Shown here piece after piece: positions 1 to 5,609 of a stretch of DNA of 5,736 nucleotides. Position 1 is the stretch's first letter, and every line of letters begins with the position of its first letter. The translations under genes were made by a program, and so were the position numbers. This DNA is from Acidobacteriaceae bacterium (GTDB lineage: Bacteria > Acidobacteriota > Terriglobia > Terriglobales > Acidobacteriaceae), in contig JAUTWY010000394.1 of the NCBI GenBank assembly GCA_030838305.1, positions 1 through 5,736 of the forward strand, read 5' to 3'. A model generated the notes under the pieces. That model was not told the origin of the DNA, did no database searches, and saw only the letters and a program-made list of their open reading frames with translations.

Positions 1-714
1 GTCGGTCCAGATACCCCACTTAGGGTAATCGGGGAAGCCGTTCGACTGCGGAAAGGCGTAACGGAAGAACGTGCCGGTTGCGTCTGGGGTGGTAGAGACC
101 GCGACGCAGGTCATGTACGGCGCGGAAAAAACGTTCTGGGCCATCAGCCAACGATGAGCCACTTTGTCCCACTGCGCGATAATGTCGCCGTCGTTTTGGG
201 TCTCGCACGGCCCGCCGAAGCCCGCCCAAAACTGGTTGCCTGCGATCGGACCGGCGATGACCGCGCCGCTCGCTTTATCAAACACAGCGTAGGAGACGTT
301 CACCCACTGGACTATCTGCGTGTCACCCACCGCGAGGTTCACATCCGTAGGAGCATCAGGAACCACGTAGCCATTGAAGCCGACTCCGACTCCTAGCAGG
401 TTGAGACCGATAAAGGCACTGACCAAGCCTTCAGATGATGTTTGGAGGGCGGCGTCCACGGGCGCGTTAACTCCGGCAGGCGCCGACGTCAGCTTTTGTA
501 ACTTGGGTATTCGAACGGCGTGGATCAACTGTTGGCCCTGTGGAAGCAGAACCGCGTGGGCTAGTTGGCTTACTGGGGGTGAAACGTCAAAGTGAATTGG
601 CTCGTTTACTTGCGAATGGGTGAACAGCGGAGCCTGAGCTAATGTCTCCTGCGCCCGTACCGCCGGAGCAAGAAGCAGAAACACCACCGCTGAAAACTTT
701 AGGATTCTGCGCAT
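1..714 (-). CDS. Secreted protein of unknown function, Acidobacteriota-type, 3' end outside window
   Basis: The ATG at 712-714 opens a frame that stays open for 238 codons to the left edge, so the C-terminus is missing. Residues 1-21 form a classic Sec signal peptide: MRR, a hydrophobic run AVVFLLLAPAV, and a V-R-A/Q cleavage site. The protein is therefore exported. Residues 25-100 are Gln/Pro/Val-rich with no clear motif. From about residue 115 the sequence has blocks such as DVNLAVGDTQIVQWVN, GPIAGNQFWAGFGGPC, NDGDIIAQWDKVAHRWL, and TCVAVSTTPDATG followed by FPDYPKWGIW. From memory these match a family of large secreted proteins common in Acidobacteriota, with repeated beta-strand blocks that may form a propeller-like fold; family members are usually much longer. 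The motifs include two cysteines (C170, C203). No catalytic function can be assigned. An AAGGAG ribosome binding site lies at 726-731. The gene has its own promoter (860-888) and is separate from the upstream gene on the same strand. Confidence 0.85.
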   Translation of the reverse strand, partial: MRRILKFSAVVFLLLAPAVRAQETLAQAPLFTHSQVNEPIHFDVSPPVSQLAHAVLLPQGQQLIHAVRIPKLQKLTSAPAGVNAPVDAALQTSSEGLVSAFIGLNLLGVGVGFNGYVVPDAPTDVNLAVGDTQIVQWVNVSYAVFDKASGAVIAGPIAGNQFWAGFGGPCETQNDGDIIAQWDKVAHRWLMAQNVFSAPYMTCVAVSTTPDATGTFFRYAFPQSNGFPDYPKWGIWTD

Positions 715-1149
715 GATCTGTGAAACTCCTTCAGAGAACGGTAGATTGCTCCGTCACTCTTCTTGAACGGCTCGATAGATGTGGGATACATAGCGTGGCC
801 GAGATCAGTAGGACTCATTCCTCGGGGACAATAGCGGGTGGGTTCGACTGAACGACGTCACAATACCGTTCCATTAACAAGGTGTCAAGTCAACGAAGGG
901 CTGTTTTCTTTTTCGACTCCGTCGTCACTCCGCCGCTGCTGAATCTCTACAAGGGACTCGCCAGAAAGCTGCAGCGGAGTGAGACGGGCAGGGCATAGAA
1001 CATTGGTACTTTCATGCGAAGGCGTATGCGGCGAGGTATTCGATTCGCGATACTCCCAAGTCCTGGTAATGCGGTTACCGGAGATGTGAATTTGTGCAAA
1101 AGCAGTTGTTCGGTAACGAGTTAGCGGACACTAGGACGGATTTGTCCGA
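715..1149. other. Intergenic region between two minus-strand genes
   Basis: This stretch holds the promoter at 860-888 and the ribosome binding site at 726-731 of the left-edge gene. In 889-1149 I see no convincing gene: open frames are short, lack ribosome binding sites, and do not show the third-position GC bias of the real genes. No tRNA, repeat array or insertion-sequence end was recognised. Confidence 0.6.
860..888 (-). promoter_or_regulatory. Sigma70-type promoter for the secreted-protein gene at the left edge
   Basis: Read on the minus strand, a perfect TTGACA (883-888) is followed by a 17-base spacer and TATTGT (860-865), which matches four of six bases of TATAAT. Transcription would start near 852-854, giving a leader of about 140 bases before the ATG at 714. 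The leader shows no riboswitch or strong hairpin that I can recognise. The optimal -35 and spacer make this a credible site, but nothing confirms it experimentally. Confidence 0.6.
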
Positions 1150-1182
1150 ACAATGCCGCTCAATCAAAGAGCGGATCATTGT
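1150..1182 (-). terminator. Candidate hairpin terminator overlapping the stop of the 327-aa gene
   Basis: ACAATG-CCGCTC (1150-1161) pairs with GAGCGG (1169-1174) and, after a two-base AT bulge, CATTGT (1177-1182), around a seven-base loop. This gives a 12-bp interrupted stem lying across the TGA stop codon (complement of 1176-1178). On the minus strand the stem is followed by UUCGG and then mixed sequence, not a clean U-run, so intrinsic termination may be weak. It could equally be an mRNA 3'-end stabilising structure. Confidence 0.45.
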
Positions 1183-2159
1183 AGCTTTGCGTATTCGGAT
1201 TTGTGATTTGGCATCCATGCTGACAGGAATCGTGCGATCAACGGTTTATCCCCGGAGCGCGCTTCCGTCGTCATCCCCGTGGTCTTCCGCCAATCCACTT
1301 CGTTGACGTCCACCCCGCCCTTCCGCCCTTGCGTGTCTTGGACCATCAACAAGTTGCCGTCTCTCTGGTAATTGGCCACTTCTTCATAGATCTGGTTCGA
1401 CTTTGTCACCAGTATCGTCGATCTTTCGCTGGTATGCCCATTGTTGGGCGGCTGTCCAATGACGCGCAGACCACCTCCTGCGCCTTGGCTTGCGGTGCTG
1501 GAGTTCTTGTTGACCGCCAGTTGTACCGCGTTTGCGCGCGGCGCTGAGTGGTATCCGCTTGGCCGTGTATATGAAGCGTATGGTGGACGATCCGGATGAC
1601 TTACTTGCGCCAGACTTCGCGGTATCACGATGTCATCCATCAACCGGAGTTCCAGCGGCTCCTCTCCCTTCAACGTCGGTCTCGGCCCACGGAACGGCAA
1701 GCTCACCACTTTCCAGGGCCACAGGGGTGGAATCATCCACTCGACCACGTCGCGTGTCGGGTGACCTTTGCCATCGATCCCGCCTTGCTTGTCCACCTTA
1801 TAACCGCGGGCCAGGATCACCTTTGCCGGGACAGGCAGGTCCCCGCTCGGCAGGATTACCCGGTCAAACGTAATCTTCAGGTAGCCCTTCCCCACGAAAT
1901 GCCCCGGCTCCTTATCCGCTTCCAAATGTCCTCCCAGCATGCTGCCTCTCGGGAACAGGGGCCTGCCGAACTGCTGCATGGTTCTCAAGTGACACAACAC
2001 CGGGTCACCGATCGCTGCTGTCGCCGAAGAGAAATTCGGCTCGTCTAACGTACATTGCAGCAGCGTACCCGCCGGCACCAACTGATCCTGTGCATGGATC
2101 GCTGGTACCCACACGAGTAGCGTCGCCACACTCACCAAAACGCCAATGAGTTGTCTCAT
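1176..2159 (-). CDS. Exported protein with VirB10/TrbI-like beta region and C-terminal VDW motif
   Basis: The gene is complete at 327 residues. The ATG at 2157-2159 has a GGAGGA ribosome binding site (2165-2170) five bases upstream. Residues 1-23 are a Sec signal peptide (MRQ, hydrophobic core, A-I-H-A/Q cleavage). Residues 28-135 follow a pattern seen in the C-terminal beta domain of VirB10/TrbI proteins: LVPAGTLLQCTL, then SS and GDPVL, PLFPRGSMLGG, GYLKITFDRVILPSGDLPVP, and finally GGIDGKGH. Residues 181-245 are a Pro/Ser/Gly/Asn-rich linker. Residues 255-300 carry YEEVANYQRDGNLLMVQD and then VDVNEVDWRKTT, close to a short beta motif I recall from Acidobacteriota exported proteins (Y-x-R-D-G-D, V-D-W-x-K-T). 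No catalytic residues are evident. No other type IV secretion genes are present, so a conjugation role is not supported; a periplasmic structural or binding role is a guess. The stop codon sits inside a hairpin. Confidence 0.85.
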   Translation of the reverse strand: MRQLIGVLVSVATLLVWVPAIHAQDQLVPAGTLLQCTLDEPNFSSATAAIGDPVLCHLRTMQQFGRPLFPRGSMLGGHLEADKEPGHFVGKGYLKITFDRVILPSGDLPVPAKVILARGYKVDKQGGIDGKGHPTRDVVEWMIPPLWPWKVVSLPFRGPRPTLKGEEPLELRLMDDIVIPRSLAQVSHPDRPPYASYTRPSGYHSAPRANAVQLAVNKNSSTASQGAGGGLRVIGQPPNNGHTSERSTILVTKSNQIYEEVANYQRDGNLLMVQDTQGRKGGVDVNEVDWRKTTGMTTEARSGDKPLIARFLSAWMPNHKSEYAKLQ

Positions 2160-2186
2160 GTTCGTCCTCCAGATTGTCTTTATCTA

Positions 2187-2621
2187 TTAACGGCTAGGGG
2201 AACTAGCCGCTTCCACCGGCAAGCACACTGGAAGCTCCTGCTGGACACACCCATGCGCCACCCGTGGTTGCCCAACCTCAACCCAGGGGTCTCGAAGAAG
2301 TTGCTGACTCCCTGTGATTTTTTTTCGTAGGCAATCTTGCGGAATCACTCTACCTATGACGGGTAACCCCAAGCTGCCGCCGCGTGAGGTGATCAGAACG
2401 TCTCGCGCGTCGTTGCGAGCAGTCTGCTGGCGGTTCGCCGAATCGACAAACTGCGGGCACAATTCTCCCCCGGTCGCCGCCGTCCGCGTGATTAAGAATT
2501 GTATCGGTTTCTGACCCTCGTACATCAAAGCGCCTAACTTGTATCGTGTTCTCTGAATCGCAAAGCAGAGATCCGAGCAAGACAAAGTTAGCGCAGTGAT
2601 TTCAGTGGCTATCAATGCCAC
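2187..2621 (-). CDS. Doubtful hypothetical ORF upstream of the exported-protein gene
   Basis: This is an open frame of 144 codons, starting with GTG (2619-2621) and ending 27 bases before the 327-aa gene on the same strand. I do not recognise the product. Against it: no Shine-Dalgarno sequence precedes the GTG, the composition is Cys/Gln-rich with no domain pattern, and codons after about residue 92 show no third-position bias. For it: codons 33-92, beginning at an internal ATG (MYEGQKP), lean clearly to G/C in the third position, like true genes here. The N-terminal 21 residues are hydrophobic and end in L-C-F-A, but lack the positive charge of a signal peptide. A run of eight A (complement of 2318-2325) is a possible frameshift site, so this may be a decayed gene. 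The frame could also be chance. Confidence 0.25.
   Translation of the reverse strand: MALIATEITALTLSCSDLCFAIQRTRYKLGALMYEGQKPIQFLITRTAATGGELCPQFVDSANRQQTARNDARDVLITSRGGSLGLPVIGRVIPQDCLRKKITGSQQLLRDPWVEVGQPRVAHGCVQQELPVCLPVEAASSPSR
2191..2209 (-). promoter_or_regulatory. Perfect hairpin/palindrome in the leader of the 327-aa gene
   Basis: CGGCTAG (2191-2197) and CTAGCCG (2203-2209) are perfect 7-base inverted arms around a five-base GGGAA spacer. On the minus strand the stem ends 31 bases before the ATG at 2159 and just upstream of the ribosome binding site. It is followed by TTAATAGATAAAG, which is A/T-rich but not a U-run. It could be an attenuator, a 5' mRNA stabiliser, a repressor site, or a terminator for any transcript coming from 2621. 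The symmetry is seen directly; its role is inference. Confidence 0.45.
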
Positions 2622-2623
2622 TG
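2603..2623 (+). promoter_or_regulatory. Palindrome upstream of the reductase, candidate operator or leader hairpin
   Basis: CAGTGGC (2603-2609) and GCCACTG (2617-2623) are perfect 7-base inverted arms around TATCAAT. The right arm ends 8 bases before the ribosome binding site of the reductase gene. The central TATCAA resembles a -10 box (four of six), with TTAGCG at 2588-2593 as a poor -35 after a 16-base spacer. If that is the promoter, the palindrome brackets the -10 as a repressor operator would. If transcription starts upstream, it would form an RNA hairpin next to the ribosome binding site. Only the symmetry is observed. Confidence 0.4.
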
Positions 2624-2645
2624 CTGAAAGCGGAGGGAGGGGCCC

Positions 2646-3386
2646 ATGTCTAAATTGACCAAAAAAGTAGCGCTCGTCACGGGTGGCTCACGTGGTATTG
2701 GTGCCGCGATTGCCAAACGCCTGGCCGCGGACGGCGCCACTGTAGCGATCACCTACGCGAAAGACGCAAACGCGGCCTCCTCGGTCGTCAAATCCATCGA
2801 AGCCGCTGGCGGAAAGGCCATCGCCATTCAAGCCGATGCAGCCAATGCGCAGGCCGTTAAGGCCGCGGTGGATAAGACCGTAAGTACCTTCGGCGGGATC
2901 GACGTGCTCGTGAACAACGCCGGCACGGCCATCCCAAAGACCTTCGAGGAGACCACCCTGGAGGAGATTGACCGTATGTTTAACATCAATGTCCGCGGCG
3001 TAATGGTCGCCACTCAGGCGGCGCTGAAGCACATGAAGACCGGCGGCCGCATCATCATGATCGGCTCGTGCGTGGGCGAGCGTATGATGACCCCTGGCTT
3101 GGTGCCCTACTCAGCCACCAAAGGGGCCGTCAAGATGTTCACTCAGGGGCTCTCCAGAGAAGTAGGGAGCCGCGGCATCACCGTCAACAACGTCCAGCCC
3201 GGCCCGATCGACACAGACTTAAATCCCGCTGCAGGCGATTGGGCGACACCCCAAAAAGCCAACACAGCGCTCGACCGCTTCGGCACCCCTGACGAAGTCG
3301 CGGCGTTGGTATCCTTCGTCGCCGGCCCCGAATCCTCATACATCACCGGCGCCAACCTGACGGTAGACGGCGGCACTAACGCCTAG
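2646..3386 (+). CDS. Short-chain dehydrogenase/reductase (classical SDR, BdcA/FabG-like)
   Basis: This complete 246-residue protein is the usual length for a classical SDR, a cytoplasmic NAD(P)(H)-dependent oxidoreductase with a Rossmann fold. The cofactor motif TGGSRGIG is at residues 12-19, D64 follows beta-strand 3, and the structural NNAG is at 90-93. The catalytic tetrad is complete: N115, S141 (in IGSC), Y155 and K159 (YSATK). The C-terminal part has VQPGPIDTDLNPA at 183-195 and ends in ITGANLTVDGG. R16 in the glycine motif suggests, but does not prove, NADPH preference. The stretch GGRIIMIGS and the VQPGPIDTD-x-NPA-x-G block resemble, from memory, E. coli BdcA more than FabG, but the substrate is unknown. 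The ATG is supported by GGAGGGAGG at 2632-2640, five bases upstream. The gene is probably monocistronic, since 382 bases separate it from the next gene. Confidence 0.95.
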   Translation: MSKLTKKVALVTGGSRGIGAAIAKRLAADGATVAITYAKDANAASSVVKSIEAAGGKAIAIQADAANAQAVKAAVDKTVSTFGGIDVLVNNAGTAIPKTFEETTLEEIDRMFNINVRGVMVATQAALKHMKTGGRIIMIGSCVGERMMTPGLVPYSATKGAVKMFTQGLSREVGSRGITVNNVQPGPIDTDLNPAAGDWATPQKANTALDRFGTPDEVAALVSFVAGPESSYITGANLTVDGGTNA

Positions 3387-3768
3387 CCGAAAAAGACCTT
3401 CGTGCCAGGACCGAAATAATAGCGACAGCCTCTCCATCGAAGTACAAGGTGAGCAGTCACTGATCATCGCCGAGTTGGTGGGTGAGTCCTGCTAAATGCC
3501 CGTGAACCGCAGAAATGAGATCAAGGCGTCCGGAAACGCGACTACACCGGCGAATAAATAGTATTTTTCAGAAAAGGAACTCACGAGAGGAATAATTTCC
3601 GAGTAGCATACCATCCGCGAAGTACGGATTCCGCCATTGTGTTGACAGTTTCACTGATCCCTCGTTACACTCCGACACATTCGGGCCAAACGCTCAGGGC
3701 CTGTTGCACGGTCCCAAGCGAGTCCCGCCGATGTCACTCACATCATTGAAACAAGGAGGTATCGAGCC
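3387..3768. other. Intergenic region between reductase and hydrolase genes
   Basis: No gene is supported here. The region contains the hydrolase promoter (3642-3671) and ribosome binding site (3753-3760). Upstream of the promoter is a small 5-base inverted repeat, ATCCG/CGGAT at 3613-3617 and 3625-3629, ending 12 bases before the -35 box; it could be a regulator site but is short enough to be chance. No clear intrinsic terminator for the reductase gene is seen. The segment 3530-3610 is noticeably more A/T-rich than the flanking genes. Confidence 0.55.
3642..3671 (+). promoter_or_regulatory. Sigma70-type promoter of the alpha/beta hydrolase gene
   Basis: A perfect TTGACA (3642-3647) is followed by an 18-base spacer and TACACT (3666-3671), which matches four of six bases of TATAAT. 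The start of transcription would be near 3678, giving a leader of about 90 bases. This supports the hydrolase being transcribed independently of the reductase. The prediction is from sequence only. Confidence 0.6.
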
Positions 3769-4461
3769 ATGAAGAATATCGTTCTCGTCCACGGTGGCTT
3801 TGTGGACGGCGCGGGCTGGGAGGTCGTCTACAAGATCCTGAAGCGAGACGGTTACAGCGTCAGCATCGTCCAGAATCCGACGATATCGTTGGAGGACGAC
3901 GTAGCAGTTACCAAGCGAACTCTTGCAACGCAGGACGGACCTGCAATTCTCGTTGGCCATTCCTACGGGGGAGCGGTAATCACGGAAGCCGGAAACCATC
4001 CAAAAGTTTCAGCCCTCGTATACATCGCTGCCTTCGCTCCAGACAAGGGCGAGTCGGTGGGATCGCTTATTAAGGACCCGCCGCCCGGCGCGCCCGTACC
4101 GCCGATACTGCCCCCGCAAGACGGCTTTATGTTCCTCGACAAGGCGAAGTTTCCCGCTTCTTACGCGGCCGACGTGGACGCAGAAAAAGCCGCGATTATG
4201 GCTGACTCCCAAGTTCCGTGGGGCCTGGGCGCCATTAGCGGCGCGATCAGCGAACCCGCGTGGAGGACCAAGCCGAGCTGGTACCTGGTCACCACCGAGG
4301 ACAAGATGATTCCACCTGAGGCCCAGCGTGCCATGTCCAAGCGCGCGGGTGCCACTGTCGTTGAGGTAAAGGGAAGTCACGCCATCTACGTATCGCAGCC
4401 AAGAGCTGTCGCAGATTTTATTGAACAGGCTGCGGCGAAAGTGAAGGCCGCCACCGCTTAG
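3769..4461 (+). CDS. Alpha/beta hydrolase (AB_hydrolase family, esterase-like)
   Basis: This complete 230-residue protein has no signal peptide, so it is probably cytoplasmic. The HGG oxyanion-hole motif is at residues 8-10 (IVLVHGGFVDGAGW). The nucleophile elbow GHSYGG at 63-68 gives S65. D178 in TTEDKMIP and H204 in KGSHAIYVSQP complete the catalytic triad. Between residues 100 and 165 is a short Pro-rich cap segment (DPPPGAPVPPILPPQ) likely to shape the substrate pocket. The HGG start, compact size and SHA-x-x-x-SQP ending resemble the small esterase group related to plant methylesterase/hydroxynitrile-lyase-like enzymes; the natural substrate cannot be told. The ATG is backed by AAGGAGGT at 3753-3760, eight bases upstream, a near-perfect match to the 16S anti-Shine-Dalgarno. 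The gene has its own promoter at 3642-3671. The last residues (AAAKVKAATA) are a low-complexity tail. Confidence 0.95.
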   Translation: MKNIVLVHGGFVDGAGWEVVYKILKRDGYSVSIVQNPTISLEDDVAVTKRTLATQDGPAILVGHSYGGAVITEAGNHPKVSALVYIAAFAPDKGESVGSLIKDPPPGAPVPPILPPQDGFMFLDKAKFPASYAADVDAEKAAIMADSQVPWGLGAISGAISEPAWRTKPSWYLVTTEDKMIPPEAQRAMSKRAGATVVEVKGSHAIYVSQPRAVADFIEQAAAKVKAATA

Positions 4462-4830
4462 AAAGTTCGCTTCACGCCCGCCGAATCTACCCAAGCCGCC
4501 CGAGTGTACGGTCTTTGTCGTCTTTCGACCTCGCGACCGAGGATCACGGTTCGCATTCCCGCTGAGTCACGGGCAAGCCGGAACTAATCCCAGCGGACAC
4601 GATTCGCGCCCATTACTTCCGGTTGGCCGACCATCCACCAAGGAAACGATCAAAGCAGTCTGTCGTGGGTGTAATGGCGATTTAGCAACAGTTGACCCGC
4701 CGACATCAAGTGTTCTGCGCGGAAAACCTTTCGCGTATTCGAGCAGCTTGACGATGTCGTCAACAACATTGTCAATTTTGCTACGGCTAACGATGCGCCG
4801 GGTCTCGAAGGCAAATATCCATTCAACAAA
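4462..4830. other. Convergent intergenic region between hydrolase and DUF1579-like gene
   Basis: Two genes converge on this stretch. It holds a long imperfect inverted repeat at 4576-4624 and a small perfect hairpin (CCTCG-cgac-CGAGG, 4529-4542), but no stem followed by a clean T-run. Open frames exist on both strands around 4696-4830 but have no start codon with a ribosome binding site and no codon bias. I see no supported gene. Confidence 0.5.
4576..4624. repeat. Imperfect inverted repeat between convergent genes
   Basis: AGCCGGAACTAAT (4576-4588) is inverted as ATTACTTCCGGTT (4612-4624), with one mismatch and one G-T wobble over 13 positions. The spacer is 23 bases. The location between two convergent genes fits a bidirectional transcription-end structure, but there is no flanking T-run. 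It could also be the remnant of a small mobile element. No second copy was found in the window. Confidence 0.4.
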
Positions 4831-5430
4831 CTATTGCACTCGTTTGAGGTCCATTATCCAATCCGTTTCCCATGTTTTTCCACCATCGGGAGATTCTGCC
4901 TGCTCCCAGTGACCTGAGGTGGGTGTGATCTCGGACCATATGAGCCGCGTGCGGACTGGTTTCCCGTCTTCGGTATCGTCGTTCGCATAGAACGTTCCTA
5001 CGCCATTGTGGAAGCTGCCTCTCACCGGCGGATCCATCGGCCCAAGTGGCGTCCTGCTGTCCATCCACCAGATCGACCACTGCCCCGTCTTGGCGTCGAA
5101 CGATCGGGCAGCTACGCCGCGGTAAGTGCCGCCCGGAACTTCGAACACGGTGTCGTCGACATTAGCGTAGCCACCCATCAGTGGCTGGCAGAATAATGTC
5201 CCTTCGAATTCGATCCACTCGTGACTGTTGACGAGGCGATGTTTCAGCTTTCGATGATGGACTTGCCAGCGTCCGAATAAAAAATCGAAGTCATGCAGTC
5301 CCGGCACCGCACTTTCTGCATGACGTATCTCTGCTCCCGAACCCGGGGAGGACTGCGCCACAGTGAGCCCCGACGACGCCAGGCCTATCCCCAAGCACAA
5401 GATCACACTAATGTGCTGACGTATTTCCAC
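4831..5430 (-). CDS. Exported DUF1579-like protein
   Basis: I choose the GTG at 5428-5430 as start because GAGGAG (5437-5442) lies six bases upstream and because it gives a clean signal peptide. The frame extends to a TTG at 5490, but that codon has no ribosome binding site and the extra 20 residues would bury the signal. The product is 199 residues. Residues 1-25 are a Sec signal peptide (EIRQH, hydrophobic core, T-V-A/Q cleavage). The mature part shows a DUF1579-type pattern: HDFDFLFGRWQVHHR at 46-60, LMGGYANVDD at 84-93, YRGVAARSFDAKTGQWSIWW at 103-122, PPVRGSFHNGVGTFY at 134-148 and HWEQAESPDGGKTWETDW at 174-191. Such Trp/Gly-rich beta proteins are thought to adopt a lipocalin-like barrel; no enzyme activity is known to me. 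It is transcribed alone, convergent to the hydrolase, and in the same orientation as the adjacent group II intron end. Confidence 0.85.
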   Translation of the reverse strand: MEIRQHISVILCLGIGLASSGLTVAQSSPGSGAEIRHAESAVPGLHDFDFLFGRWQVHHRKLKHRLVNSHEWIEFEGTLFCQPLMGGYANVDDTVFEVPGGTYRGVAARSFDAKTGQWSIWWMDSRTPLGPMDPPVRGSFHNGVGTFYANDDTEDGKPVRTRLIWSEITPTSGHWEQAESPDGGKTWETDWIMDLKRVQ

Positions 5431-5436
5431 GTATGA

Positions 5437-5442
5437 CTCCTC
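5437..5442 (-). promoter_or_regulatory. Ribosome binding site that decides the GTG start of the DUF1579-like gene
   Basis: GAGGAG on the minus strand lies six bases before the GTG at 5430. No comparable motif precedes the TTG at 5490, and the position right before the signal peptide makes GTG the better start. Confidence 0.65.
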
Positions 5443-5467
5443 TTCGTACCGAATGACCGCCGGCCCC

Positions 5468-5498
5468 AGTTTAGCGCATGGCTGAAACAATCAGGCAA
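5468..5498 (-). promoter_or_regulatory. Weak candidate promoter of the DUF1579-like gene
   Basis: On the minus strand, TTGCCT (5493-5498) and TAAACT (5468-5473) each match four of six consensus bases, with a long 19-base spacer. A start near 5461 would leave a leader of about 30 bases before the GTG and would exclude the upstream TTG from the message. The match is weak and could be chance. Confidence 0.3.
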
Positions 5499-5609
5499 TT
5501 ACGCTCATCGATCCTGCCGGTTTGCGGTCGGCCCGGTGGTCTCCAAACGCATGGATCGTTTGGGTACATTTTTGAGCAATCCGGTAGTTAAGAAGAAGTG
5601 ATCCCAGCT
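5499..5609. other. 3' exon flank of the group II intron
   Basis: This is the stretch between the intron end and the weak promoter of the DUF1579-like gene. Short open frames exist on both strands (for example a plus-strand frame ending in K-K-K and TGA at about 5602), but none has a start signal or a recognisable motif. It may be a piece of the intron's original target or plain intergenic DNA. Confidence 0.4.

Noticed and set aside
154..595. Plus-strand open frames opposite the left-edge secreted protein
   Set aside because: The minus frame is open to the edge with a signal peptide, ribosome binding site and promoter; the plus frames are short and lack start signals.
1532..2048. Two plus-strand open frames opposite the 327-aa gene
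   Set aside because: They lie antisense to a gene with signal peptide, ribosome binding site and family-like motifs, and their own products are Pro/Arg/Ser-rich with no domain pattern.
4009..4494. Minus-strand open frame of 161 codons opposite the hydrolase
   Set aside because: It is antisense to a hydrolase with a full catalytic triad; the composition (Arg/Gly/Leu-rich) is that of a shadow frame.
4529..4542. Small hairpin CCTCG-cgac-CGAGG after the hydrolase as a terminator
   Set aside because: The stem is only five base pairs and has no T-run on either strand; kept as a note in the intergenic entry only.
4696..4916. Plus-strand open frame with a protein-like stretch (FEQLDDVVNNIVNFATAND) crossing into the end of the DUF1579-like gene
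   Set aside because: It has no start codon with a ribosome binding site, its third codon positions are not GC-biased, and it overlaps the supported minus-strand gene. A gene remnant is possible but not supported.
5431..5490. Upstream TTG start for the DUF1579-like gene, adding 20 residues
   Set aside because: It has no ribosome binding site, it would put charged residues ahead of the signal peptide, and it would lie upstream of the candidate -10 box.
5590..5609. Similarity of the 3' exon (CTGGGATCAC on the minus strand) to the 3' end of 16S rRNA
   Set aside because: Only a few bases agree (GGATCAC), the anti-Shine-Dalgarno CCTCC is absent, and the preceding conserved 16S sequence is missing.
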